Of a stretch of 64,000 nt of DNA, positions 37,645-49,600 are shown one piece after another. The notes under the pieces are model-generated. The model was not told the DNA's origin. It saw only the letters and a program-made list of their open reading frames with translations, and searched no databases. The translations under genes were made by a program, and so were the position numbers. Origin of the DNA: Galbula dea (lineage: Eukaryota; Chordata; Aves; Piciformes; Galbulidae); the NCBI GenBank assembly GCA_013399015.1, contig VWZX01010566.1, positions 496,001-560,000 of the forward strand, written 5' to 3'. Within the stretch, counting starts at the first letter, position 1, and the number at the start of each line of letters is the position of its first letter.

Positions 37645-40157
37645 CCCCATGGAGGCCCAGTCTTGCTCTGATGCCATTTGTTAGGACAACCTGGCCTCAG
37701 CAAGGCTCTTTGGGCTGAGCTGGGGCTCTAGGCAGGTTGTGGTGCTCTTTGGTGCACCCTCAAGAAATGAGCAACCAGAAGAGCATGCTGGAGAGCTGAG
37801 AACCTGCAGTGTCTAGTTGCTGTGAGGACACTCAAGACTGATTTAATAGCATGAGACTCCAAGTGAGCTGGTTTATTTTAAGCTCACAGAGACCAAGTTT
37901 CCCTGGCTAATGCATTCTGACTTTTAGATTGAAGATGTAAATATCTTGAGACTTTGGGCAGATTCTTTGGAGGACACATGGCTTGGAGGAGGAAACCAGG
38001 TTCCAAAATAGTCCCTGGACTTGTTTCAGCAGTGCTATAACTGATCTTCCCAGGACCAAAAGAGCAGCCCAAGTATGGCCATCTGCTTCCGCTCCCCCCT
38101 GCCCTCCTGGCTGACTTCTAACCACCCCAGCAGCAGCAAATGCACTGAGCATCCCATGGAGGAAGGACAAGTCAATAAACCTAACCCCAGAAAAGGAACA
38201 CTTCATTTTAGCAGAGGAAGCCACAGTGCTGGGACTTGCTCAGTGGCTTTTGAGGCTCCCTCTCACCTTCCAGCACTGTCACTTAGAGGTTATCTCTGTG
38301 CTTGCATTGCTACAGCCACACAGCTCTTGAGCCATGTGCTGCTCCAGAGTACCAGGGTGGTGGTTAAAGATGTGTTTGGGCTTGCTGCCTGCTGAGCTGA
38401 GCATGTTTATGGGTTGGGATGTACATCAGCAGGGGTGCACCTACGTTCTCTCATCTCTGAGAGGAGCATATGGGAGACAGGCAGAGCTCTGGCGTGGCCA
38501 AGCCCTGTCCCTCCAGACAGGACACTGGGAAGAGATCACACTTGCCAGACTCACTTCCCTCACTGCTCCTGGAAAGCCTGTCCCACACCTCCTACCCTGG
38601 CCAGCCTTTACTGGTCTGAGGAATGTTTTCTTGTGGTTTGGTCACAGAGTCCTTCCCATGGGTGATTTGTCCACTGCTTAAGGAAACCTCCAAAGAAAAC
38701 CTTGCTAGAAGCATTACCCATAGCCCTGAAGGTGAAGCTGGCCACTGAGGCCATGCTGGGGACAGCTCAAGCAGCAAATACTCAGCAGAGATTCACCTTA
38801 CCCCAGCTCAAGGGCTTTGGTAGCCCCAGTGGCTCTGTGGACACAAGGAAAGGAAGGCACAGGGCAGGAACTGCCTTGCCAGGGTGGCTCTGTGCACACA
38901 TACTGCTCATACAGACCTGCTCTGAGCAGCAGGGTGGGTTTAGCAGGGAGCACTCTGCTGCTACCTCGAGCTGAGTCCCTACCTGGGCCCACCCAGATGC
39001 TGCTCCCTCCTTCAGACAGGAGGTGGAAACAGACCTCTGGGATGGTCTTTTCAGGACCATCCTATTAAGCCATCTGTATGGCCACATGGGCAGCAGGACC
39101 ATACTGCAACACAATATGTTCCCTCAGCACAGGAAGCATAGTCAGAGCCCTCAGTGCTTCAGCTGATGAGGATTGTTCTTCCCTCTCCACCAGCCACCAC
39201 TGTAAAGCTGTGCTGAGAGGCAGCTTCATCCCCCAGCAGGAAGCTGTGTCTCATTAGCAGAGGTAAACAGTTCTTTTGAACATGAGGAGTCAGGAGAGCA
39301 GATAAAATATGTCAATATCTTAGAGGAGTTTCATTCCTGCTCTGGGACAGCATATCACAACAGGAGAAGACCTCCCAGTATGGCCCAGGACCTCCTCACA
39401 CAGCCTAGATGACATCTCCCCTTGCTCAGGGCATCTCACCCTGTTTGGGAGGGCAGTGGAGACTGTCTTGGAGGTCACCCCTGGATCTCACCCACCCAAG
39501 CAAGCACAGGCACTCCATTGATTTCCCTTGGCACAGCAAAATAACAACAACAACTACTACTATCCAGGCATTTGCTTTGAAAACATCACCCAGAGCATCC
39601 ATTCAGCAGCCTCCCTGCTCCAGAGATGGCCATCGCAGTGCAGCTCAGCAGCTCTGGCTGCAGCCCTTCCTCCCAGCTCACAGGGAGATGGCAAAAGCCA
39701 TACAGGTTGCTCAAGTCAAGGCTGGAACAGGAGGAGCAAGACCCAGCATGACACTGGTGGCTTTACTGTTGGACAGGTGCATGTCTGAGAGCAAAACATG
39801 TTGGAAGCAGTATGAGCTGGCCCTGTTTTATCCATGGTCTCCTGCTGCTTTCCCTGGCAGCCTCATGCACAGAAGAGGACCAGGCATGCTTTACTGACAG
39901 GAGTCCCCTCTTGTCCCCAGGGCTGCTCCATATGCCCTGCAAAGGAGCCTGGAGCCCACCTTCAGATCAGCTGCTCACTGTTTGGTTCCATCCCCACTGC
40001 CAGCAGAGCAGCCTTCTGCCTTGTTTACAGTGTGCTACTCACACATTGCTCAGAAGACAGAATTATTTATGTCCTCCTGAGCTTCTCTAGGCTCCTCAGC
40101 TCTGTGGCCTCCACTGGCTGCTGTCAGTGCATGTCTCTGAGCTGCAGAAAGGTACCA

Positions 40158-40506
40158 AAGAATCTCAGGATGATGGGGGCTGGAAGAGACCTCTGGGGAT
40201 CATCCAATCCAACACCACCCCTATAGCAGGGTCACCCACAGCAGCTTGCCCAGGGTCACCTCCAGCTGCCTTGGGAATCTCTCCACACAAGGAGACTCCA
40301 CAACCTCTCTGGGCAGCCTGGGCCAGGGCTCCAACACCCTCACACCAAACAAGTTTCTCCTCCTGCTCAGCTGGAACCTCCTGGCATCCAGTTTGTGCCC
40401 AGTGCCCCTTGGCCTGTCCCTGGGCACCACTGAGCAGTGTCTGGGCCCAGCCTCTTGCCCCCAGCCTTGAGCTCTTGCCCAGCATTGAGCAGCTCCCCCA
40501 GATTCT
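40158..40506 (-). mobile_element. CR1 LINE copy (reverse orientation), younger-looking subfamily
   Basis: Contains 'GGCTGGAAGAGACCTCTGGG', 'GGGCAGCCTGGGCCAGGGCT' and 'CAGTTTGTGCCCAGTGCCCC'. It closely resembles the copy at 59990-60470 and the fragment at 41328, so these three probably come from the same subfamily. Confidence 0.92.
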
Positions 40507-41327
40507 CCAAAGCCCCTTGGTTGTGCAGCAGTGGCCATGTGCAAATCACAGCCCCACTTGGCACCCGAGAACACTCACTGGCACAAGGCAGATCAGAAGC
40601 ACTTAAACTCCAACACTCCCAAGTCAAAGCAAGCCCATGGTGCAGCATCAGAACCATGAACACAAGAGCAACCTTTTCCAACACTTGCAGCAGTCCTCAC
40701 CCAGCCCTGGAACACAACCAGCTTGCACAGACCCCAGCCCTGCACCCCATCTCTTTGACCCTTCAGGTACCAGCATCAGGTCCCCGTGAGCCAGAGACCA
40801 GCAACCACCACACCCCAGCCCAGTCTCAAAGCTGCAGAAGGTCTCCATAGCCAGACAGAAGCACAAAGCAGTCACAAACCAAACCCCAGCTTAGTCTTAT
40901 CTTACAAGTCCACAGTGCTTGGGCGTTTCAGACTTCACACTCCAACAGCCTCCTCTTCTCCAGCCATCAACTCTGAGCAGCTCCAGTTGCTTTATCAGCT
41001 CCTCCTCCTCTGCCAGGTGCATCTGCCTCCTTGATGAGGGTCCCACCCCAGCAGGGTCTGTTGTCCTACCAGCCTCTCTCTCTCCCCAGTCCTCTGGGTT
41101 TTGAGTCTGAGAGGAAGGTAAAATGACAGCAAAGAGATCCTTCATAGTAAAAAAATACCCACTTGCAGTGTGTTGCAGAGTTCTTTTGTGGCCAGTACCC
41201 ACTAAACACAGCCTCATGTCATCCTCAAGGCAGGTCTGACCCATATGCTCCTGGAGACTCCAGGAGCTGCAGGGCAAGACAGATGCCAACTTGTAATGAT
41301 GAACTTTGAGAGATGAATGGATGGGCA

Positions 41328-41505
41328 ATGCTTATCAATATCTAAAGGGTGGGAGCAAGAGGCTGGGGCCAGACTCTTCTCAGTGGTGCCCAGGGACAGG
41401 CCAAAGGGCACTGGGCACAAACTGGAACCCAGGAGACTCCATTTAAACAGGAGGAGAAAATTCTTTCCTGTGAGGGTGATGGAGCCCTGGCCCAGGCTAC
41501 CCAGA
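41328..41505 (+). mobile_element. CR1 LINE fragment (forward orientation)
   Basis: Shows the forward form of the same subfamily: 'TATCAATATCTAAAGGGTGG', 'CAGTGGTGCCCAGGGACAGG' and 'GGCACTGGGCACAAACTGGA'. It lacks the usual 3' end, breaking off after about 'CCTGGCCCAGGCTACCCAGA'. Confidence 0.88.
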
Positions 41506-41991
41506 GCCTGCCCAGCTCAGAGCTGGGGAAATTGGGTTTTCCTCCTCCAGCCATGCTTAGAGGTGCTGGGAGGGGATGGTGTGGCCCCAGGTCATTCAGC
41601 ACCAGGAGGCATGAGAGGCGTGGACATGCCTGGGGGATTTGTAGCCGTTGGGTTCTTGCAAGGAGCAGGCATGAGCACAGCTTTCCGTGGGCTTGTCACC
41701 CAGCCAAGCTGAACCAAAGCTTCTCAGAGACCATCTCAGGGAAAGCACTTTCTATGAAAATTGCCCCTGTGCCAAATTGAAAAGCCCTTTCCCAAAGGGC
41801 CTTGGGAAGGAAACAACAGCCCAGCCCTTCTGAGAGCAAAGGCAAAGCCATGTCTCCTGGTCTTAAAGTCACGCTCAGAAACAGGATCAGCCAGAGCCAG
41901 ACCCACCAACATACTCCAGTTCAGCCCAGTAGGTAACATTTGACACAAGTAGCTGAACCCAGGGCTCCACAGCAGTGTGAGCTCAGCCACA

Positions 41992-42270
41992 TGATGCCCC
42001 CGTGGTGCCAACATGATATCCATGTGATGCCCACACAATGCCCAAGCAATGTCCAGGCAATTCCCAGGCAGTGCCCACATGATGCTAAGGTGATGTCCAC
42101 ACGATGCTGAGGTGATACCCACATGATGCTCAGGTAATGCCCACACAATTCCCAGCCAATGCCCACGGGATGCCCACAGGATGCCCAGGCGATGCCCATG
42201 CAGTTCCCAGCCGATGCCCACACAAATGCCCATGCGATGCCCACGTGATGACGCCCACGCGGTGCCCAGG
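41992..42270. repeat. 11-bp minisatellite at the 3' end of intron 2
   Basis: About 24-25 degenerate copies of an 11-base unit (consensus like ATGCCCACACG; variants ATTCCCAGGCA, ATGCTGAGGTG and others) lie in tandem. The array ends 39 bases before exon 3, so the exon's branch site and pyrimidine tract must fit within that remainder or use the repeat itself. On the minus strand the array gives a repetitive Gly/His/Trp-rich open frame that I do not regard as a gene. Confidence 0.9.
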
Positions 42271-42309
42271 TATCGCTGCCTTCTCTGGTGACCGTTGCTG
42301 TCGTTCCAG

Positions 42310-42953
42310 GAGAACCCATACCTGTGCAGCGACGAGTGCGACGCCTCCAACCCAGACCTCGCCCACCCGCCGAGGCTCATGTTCGACAGCGAGGACGAAG
42401 GTTTGGCCACCTACTGGCAGAGCGTGACGTGGCGCCGGTACCCGGAGCCGCTGCTGGCCAACATCACGCTGTCCTGGAACAAGAGCATCGAGCTGACGGA
42501 CGACATCGTGATAACCTTCGAGTACGGCCGCCCCACCATCATGATGCTGGAGAAGTCTCTGGACAATGGCAGGACTTGGCACCCCTACCAGTATTACGCA
42601 GATGACTGCATGGAGGCCTTCAGCATGCCAGCACGGAGGGTCCGGGACCTCTCCACCACCAGTGCCAACAGGGTCCTCTGCACGGAGGAGTACTCCCGCT
42701 GGGCGGGCTCCAAGAAGGAGAAGACCGTCCGCTTCGAGGTGAGGGACCGCTTCGCCATCTTCGCCGGCCCCGACCTCAAGAACATGGACAACTTGTACAC
42801 CCGGCTGGAGAGCGCCAAAGGGCTGAAGGACTTCTTCACCGTCACCGACCTGAGGATGAGGCTGCTGAGACCTGCCCTGGGGGGCACCTATGTCCAGAGG
42901 GAGAACTTGTACAAGTACTTCTATGCCGTCTCCAACATCGAAGTCACCGGCAG
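42310..42953 (+). CDS. NTNG2: Netrin-G2, exon 3: laminin N-terminal domain
   Basis: This 644-base exon encodes residues 72-285 plus two bases of codon 286 and holds most of the laminin N-terminal (domain VI) module, the part that binds NGL-2 in this family. Recognisable stretches include ENPYLCSDECDASNPDLAHP, the N-glycosylation sites NIT and NKS in NITLSWNKS, FEYGRPTIMMLEKSLDNGRT, RVLCTEEYSRWAGSKKEK and VTDLRMRLLRPALGGTYVQR. Four cysteines are present. The acceptor (GTCGTTCCAG|GAG) is in phase 0 and the donor (GGCAG|GTAACGG) in phase 2, matching the neighbouring exons exactly. The exon is strongly CpG-rich, unlike its introns. The long minus-strand open frame over it is an antisense shadow. 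Confidence 0.97.
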
Positions 42954-43954
42954 GTAACGGCTGCTCTATTTCTTTGGGCATCTCTTCTCAGAGGGAGGAG
43001 AAGAGGATGGCTGCTAGAAAGCTAAGCCACCAGCGTTTCTGTCCACTCATAAGATTATCAGGGCTTCTCCCTCTGATTCCCTTTCTCCCCAGGCAGGGCA
43101 GCTTTGGTGACAAACCAGACGTGTCCTTGCAGGGAAGGGCTGGGCCACCTCCGAGGCTGTGTCTGAGGGAAGGGCTGGGTCCTCCTGGAGCTGACGTGGG
43201 GGTGAGCTGGGACATGGCTTGGTTAGACAGTCAGGGTCCGTGTTCTCTCTGTCCACAGCTGTGCAAGTACAGCCAGCCTCCACCCAAAAATCCAAGGGGT
43301 ACAGGGGGGTGAGGAACGAGGTTCACCCCACTGAACTCCAGCTCACTATCAGTACAAGCAGGACAGGTCATCCCAAGCCAGTTCTGCAGCCCTGAGGCAG
43401 CCTCAGCTCCAGCAGACAGAGTCTGGGGTGAGGGTGAACCTCCCCTGGTGGGGACCTGGGGCAGGGGAAGGCAGGAGGGAGATTGTTTCTCCTGGGGTTT
43501 GTTTTTTGTTCCTCTCTACGATGCCATCTGTGAAGTTATGACATCAACCCAAAAAAGCAAAGTGAGGTGGAAAGATGCCGAGATGGCTAAGTTCCCACCC
43601 AGCTTCTGGATCCCAGGCGATGGGGGAACATCTCCCCATCAGCCACCTCGTGCTGACAAGAGTCACCACAGCGACAGAGGAGCTCTTTGTGTCGGGTCCA
43701 GAGCTGTTTGCTTCTGAGACTCACAAGCAGAAAATGTTTTGCAGGTGCTACTAGGGTTGGTTTGAAGAGGCTCCAAGGGGAAGGAAGCTGCAGGGAGGGA
43801 TGGATGGGAGAGGCCTTCCCTCCCATGGGGGCAGGCAGGAGGCTGTGATGAGGGCAGCAGCAGGCTCAGGTCTCACTCACACTCACAGTGTCGGGGATGA
43901 GCAGCTGTGGCTCTTGGCTGGGCTGGAGGCATGTCAGGGTGCCTGCCATGGGGA

Positions 43955-44025
43955 TGGGAATCACCATCCCTGGAAGTGTTCATGGTGTTTAGGGATATTG
44001 ATGCCTGTGCTGGGTTGACTCCTCC
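43955..44025 (+). mobile_element. Possible short CR1 fragment
   Basis: The words 'AATCACCATCCCTGGAAGTG' and 'GTGCTGGGTTGACTC' resemble the CR1 3' region, but the piece is short and diverged. Confidence 0.35.
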
Positions 44026-46510
44026 AACACTGATGAGCACAGGGCAGGCAGGAGAAGTGACTGAGGAGCTGTGGATGATTGATGTATAATGTGGAGGAGC
44101 TTCATGTGAATAAACTCTGTTCTTGTGATTATTCTGGTCCCAGCAAGCAGGTTACCTCCCTGGAAAGCAATCTAATTCCAGTTACAGTGCAGGGACTCCA
44201 ACCAAATTAAATCTTGTGTATGGCTCAACAAGGGGTGGGTTATTGAGAGGAGAGAGGAGAAATCAATGCAAGCCTGACAGGAGCACTGCAAGGAGAAGGG
44301 GGAAGCAGAGTGGGCAGGGCTGGGGAGGGACACACACTGCCCCTTCCAGGACATGGGAATGGCCATGTTGGAGGAACAAGAGGGAAGTGCCTAGGCAAAA
44401 TGGGCAGTGGTGTTAAAGATCCACTACAGGGGTCATGGAAATGAGAGGGAAGGTGATGATGAAGAAATGAGGGTTTATAGGCAAAAAACAGCCTTAACAT
44501 TCCCCTTGGAGAGCAGAGAGGTGAGCAGCCCCCAGAGGCTGGAGAAGCAGTGCCTGGCCACCTCCTTCCCACCCAGGAAAACCTCTCACCATGATACCCT
44601 AGAGCTTTTGAAAACAGCAGAAAGAGACAGAGCAAAGGACATGGGGAGAAGAGGAAGGAGTCTGCTGCCTTCTCTCCTTTTGTAGACAGAAGGACCAGGG
44701 CTGTTCAAGAGTCTCCAGAGGATCTGGTGAATCCTGCTCCCTTCCTGGGTGTTGGTGCCATGGGCTGGTGCTCCAGGACCTCCTCTGCCTGTCCCACAAC
44801 CCCAGCCAGGTCCATTTCTCTGCTCAAGGCTAACAGTTTATTTTTACTCTCTTTCCTCTTGGTGTCTTTTTGTTTTCATTGTAAGGTTGGGGTTTTTTTC
44901 CTTCCATCCTGTCCCTATTGATCTGCAGAGTAACTGGAGATGCAGAGGAGTCAAGACAGGAATAGAGAGGAGCAAGCCCTTGGCCTGTGTACAGTGTGTG
45001 TGCCAGGCAGGGTGGGGAAGGGAACCAGAAAGACTTTTCCCTGCAGGTCTCTCTATTCATCACTTAGTTTTCTCCTCTGTGCAGTAATGAGCTCAGCCAT
45101 CTCCTCAGGAATGGGTGAATGAGCTTTCCTTGCCTGCTGGGACTGATGGTTGGTGTGATGAAGGCCACCAGTTCTCCTTCCATTACACACCATGTCTCCC
45201 TGGAGTCATTTCTCTCCCCTTCCCACCGTCAGTCCCTGCAGCTCTCAGCAGGACATGCTCCATCACCCAGACATCCATCAGCCATAATTGAAGTTAATGT
45301 GCCATGGCCAAGACATGTGGATCCAGTTAGGAGCAATCAGTTTGAGCAGAAGTGAATCAATTCTAGGCTGATCATTGCCATTTCTCTTCCTTGTCCTCCT
45401 GTGCCCCAGTGCATGCTCTGCCCAGCCCCAGTTCCCCAGCATCACCCCCAAAACAGCCACAGGCTCCCCCAAACATCACCCCTGCAGCCCTCAGGCAGCT
45501 TCCACCCTCGCTCAGCAGCTTTGGGAAGACCACAAAAACCTGGACAAGCACTGCCTGTGCCTTTCCCTGCAGCTCCTGGCAGGCAGACTTTGGTTCCCAG
45601 GAGGTATCAGCAGCATCCTCGTGTCAAGGTCGGCCAAGCCTGCGCCAACGGCGCCACCTTCCTCGGCCAGTCCTCGCCTCCGTGCTGGGCAGCCCCCGAG
45701 AGCTGGAAGGCTGAGTTTCCCTGGCATTCCTCCAGGCTGGAATTAGCTTCAGCTCAAGCAGAACCTTGCTCCTGGTCACGTAGTGAAGTTAACGTTCAGC
45801 AACTCTCTGCTTGGCTTTCCGTGAGCCTCCTAGAGCTTTGTGCTCCACTGCAGCAAGGTGGAGGAGAAACTTGCTGAGCAGGAGGGAGGGAGACAGTGAG
45901 AAAGCCAGAGAGCTCCTCCTTCCCCCCCAGCCACTCCTGACCCCTTTGTCAGTAGCTGGAGATGGATGCCCAAGGTTCTGTGACCTGCTCCTGCCTTTGG
46001 TTTGGGAAGGGTTTTATTTCCCCTCCCATTTTGTTGCCAAGTTGTGTCCGGCCCTGGGCAGATAATAGAATTTCATTGATGGACTGGGAAGGTGATGTAT
46101 GTTAAAGCACTTAATAGAAAGAGACTTCTACAGGAGCCCAAATCCGATTTGGCCAATGAAGTCAATTGTAGGCATTATTGCATTCCAGGAGGAAGACCAG
46201 AAGCATTTATACACGTTACTCTGCAAATATTTGAGTCCATGTACCGGTGTGATGTCCTCTTCACCATTCCTCCCTCCTGCTGCCCGACCCCCTTATGGGC
46301 AGCTTTGGTTTGCTGTTTGCTTTTTCAGACAGCTCTGAATGTAAATAATGTTCCAGCAGCCAGCAGGATCCTGACAGCTGGGGAGTGTCAACTGATTTCA
46401 AATGAATAGCCTCTCACCTGGGACCAGCAGCTAGCCTGCCTTCCACTTCTACATCCTCTCACTTGGCTCCTCTCTGTAACCCAAACCTCAAATCGTTTTG
46501 GAGGACAGTG

Positions 46511-46602
46511 AGGAGAGTTCCTCCCCACCAGGAGAACCCATCCATCCCTACCCCACAAGGAGAGTTCCTCCCCACTAGAACTCATCCATCCCTACCACAC
46601 AA
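46511..46602. repeat. 47-bp tandem duplication (two copies)
   Basis: Two adjacent copies start with AGGAGAGTTCCTCCCCAC and end with CATCCATCCCTACC-type sequence; the second copy is slightly shortened. It is non-coding. Confidence 0.9.
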
Positions 46603-49600
46603 CCTAAAGTGAAAGCCTGCAAGGAAGAAAAGCTACTCACAACATCTCCTCTGCCCTAACCCAGGGCTTGGGTTCTTTTCAGGTATTTTTTGGCTCTGAA
46701 AAAAAGAGCAGTGAAACCCAGAAACCTCTCTCTGCTTTGAGCAGAAAGAAATGGGGAGTTAAATTGCCTTTTCCTCCCCTGTCAGCCCCTGGATTGCAGG
46801 TTCAACAATGCTCCCAGTCCTGCTCCTGAGATGAATGAGCTGCTGTCACATTCTTCAGCCCTGCTCTGGCCACTGGCAATAGCAAACCTCTGCCCAAGTG
46901 ATCTCCCAGCAAGGTGAATCCTAATATAACTTCTCTCCACAAAGGGTGGGGGCTTCCTCCGTGGCCCAGCCACCAGCAGCTATTTTTACCTGCTTCCTCA
47001 TGCACAGATGGGCCAGAAACAATCCAAGCTCAGCACCCGTGATGCTTTGCCCAGAAGATTTGCTCCCTGCTTTTGCTGAGCTGCCAAAACAGTTGCAAAG
47101 GAGCAGGTAAAAACGTGGGTAAGTCATGGCCAGGCAGCTGCTGGAGTGTGCTGGGAGCAAGAGCTCAGAATGACAATAGAGAGATGGAGAAGAGTTACTC
47201 ATGTTTCCCCCAGAGCTGAGATCAGTTGAAACATCCTTTTCCTTGGGGATGGAGAGGAAAGAGCTCCTTTCAAACACAGCATCCCCTGAGACTCATTAAA
47301 GGCTCATCAATTACAGGGAGAGCAAACAATTCAGGGGAAAGCTATCAGAAGGCTTCCTTTGGATGGCAGTCATTAGCAGCACTCTGCTGGAGCTGCAGCT
47401 CCCCAACACCAGCTTTGGCTCCTGGAAATGAAACAGGGAGGCAAAGCCAAGCTGATGGTTGGGGAAAGCAGTAGCTTGGTGGCTTGGGAGCCAGCAGGAG
47501 GGGACCAGGTCTCCACAGCATCCCTGGGGCCACGTGGCAGTGTGGTGGCATCCTCCTGGTGAGCACAGCCAGACTGGAGGGAAAGATGGAAGGGAGGTGG
47601 TGGCCAACTGTAGTGGACTTATCTTGCCCCATGTCCTCACCCAGGCTTTTTTAGCAGCCTGGGGCAAGGCAGGCTTGGCCCATGGTGAGAACTGGGCAGG
47701 AGGAGCTTGGGGATGGAGCAGATCTCAGTATCTCCACCCAGCAAGTGGCTCCTCCAGCCCTACTCAGGACAGCGGCAAGATCGTTGGCACCAGGCTTGAG
47801 TCGGGGGTGCCAGCACCCCAAGACTGGGAAGGAGAGGGATGAAGAGCTGCTCTATGCCTTTCTCTGCCTTATCTCCCTGCTCTGCAGGTGAGGTTGTGGA
47901 CAGGAGAGAAGTTGCAAGCCACACCAGAATCCTGGGAAGGAAAACAAAAGGCTGAAGTGACTTTTTAGAATGACTTCAGAAATCATCTTTAATGGAAGCT
48001 TAAGATCAGGAGCTGCTCTCCCACCCCCAGCACAGCTCCTGCACATTTGCAGCACTCACCCCTACTTGCACCCCATTGCTGAACCTGTGCATGGACGTCT
48101 CCTTCCCTTGCAGACAGGCTTGGCACCAGACACACTTCACTGCTGTGACCTCCAGGATGCTGACTTGGAGAAATGCAGGGATGGCAAACTGCTCTTTATG
48201 GCTGGGAGTGGGGGTGGAAACAAGGAGAAAAAGAAAAGGGGATAAAGGACACTTCCCTGTAAGCTTTCCCTGGCTCTCCAAGCTCCATGCTGTTCCCTGG
48301 TGGAGGCATTGGCAGCATCAGACCACACTGCACCACTGGGAGGGCAGGCAGCAGCCAAACCACCTGCAATGGAATAAACTCAGAAACACACACATGGTGC
48401 ACATGGTGATGTCTTGGGCCTCACATTGCCCTGGCCACCTTTGCTAGGAATGGTATCAGCCAGTTCCTGTTCAAGGCAAATGCAGCTGTGTGACCTACTC
48501 ACAGCCTGCTGCAAGACATGGCTGTTCCCAGGCCACAGAAGATGCCTGGGGATGATGGAGCTCCTGCCAGGGCCGCTCTCCTCCAGGCTGTGCCCCACCA
48601 TGGCTGCATCCTACAGCACTGTCACTACCAGCCTTGACCCATCAGCTAGAGAGGAGAAACACTCTGACCTATTCAGATCTCCTCCAGAGCCAAAGAGACC
48701 ATATTGGAACCAGTGCTTTGCTGGAGCAGCCTGGGGACTGGAGCAAAGCCATTGCTGCCTTCTGCAGGACATGGCTCAGGTGTCTGTCCCACTGCTGCTG
48801 TTTAAGCCTCATTGCTAAGCAGCTCCTAACCTTTCCCTTCATCCTCTCTTTCCTGCCATGGCTGGCAGCCCAAGGAGGATGAGAGGAGGCAAGCAGGACC
48901 AGCAGCTCCCACCCAGGGGACTGGGCTAATGTCATTTACTCCAGTCTCCACCAGCTGGATCTTGGCTGGGGAAGGACACAGACCATCAGTGAGCACATGT
49001 CCTTGGGCTGCAGGCCCAGAGGAGGAGGAGGAGGCAGAAAAGCCTGAGGAAGGAGTTAAAGCTGAGCTGTGAGCAGCAGGGAGGCCTGGATGCAGCATTG
49101 GCAGTCAGGGCTGGCTGAAGGCGCTGGGCTGTTCACTCTTAAATAATGCAGCCTGATTGATTGGGCTGGAAAGTGCTGTGTGGTGGGGTCAGCCTGCTGG
49201 GGTTACAGTTCTCTGCTTAGATTGATGATCCTCAAAGGTCAAATTCAGAAAGCAATTCCCTGGCAAAATTGATCCTTTGGATAACAAAACTTGTGCAGAG
49301 TGGCGCAGGGACGAGCAGCAACCCAGGCTCAGGCAGGGTGACTGCCTGCCTCTGCCTTCTCCTTTAATCTTCCTTCTTTACACCAATTAGGTGTAAAGAA
49401 GGCCCTGCCTTCCTCACCTCCTGCTCCTCTGGGACCGTCCAGCTGCCCCTCAGCTGGATTCTAAAGGCTGCAGCCCTGAGTTGGCTCCCATCCCCTCTCT
49501 CGCCCCAGAGGCAGGAGGGAGGAGAACTGCAGCTCCCAGAAGCTGTTGCTCTCTTTCAGGCTGGGTCCAGAGCAGCAGCAGCGAGGCTTTGACCTGCTTT

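Larger units (their letters stand above)
24694..42309 (+). other. NTNG2 intron 2 (17.6 kb)
   Basis: No further coding exon is recognised between the phase-0 donor at 24694 and the phase-0 acceptor before 42310. The intron holds CR1 copies at about 28.55, 32.3, 37.0, 40.16 and 41.33 kb, a GT dinucleotide repeat at 31.64 kb and an 11-bp minisatellite at its 3' end. A large second intron is usual for netrin-G genes. Open frames on both strands here are short and without recognisable domains. Confidence 0.85.

Noticed and set aside
41736..42410. 224-codon minus-strand frame with Gly/His/Trp/Ile repeats
   Set aside because: The repetitive part is the 11-bp minisatellite translated; the rest is intron and antisense exon.
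42130..42981. 283-codon open frame on the minus strand
   Set aside because: It is the antisense of exon 3 (GC-rich coding DNA often leaves an open antisense frame) and its C-terminal part runs through the 11-bp minisatellite. No domain or splice structure supports it.
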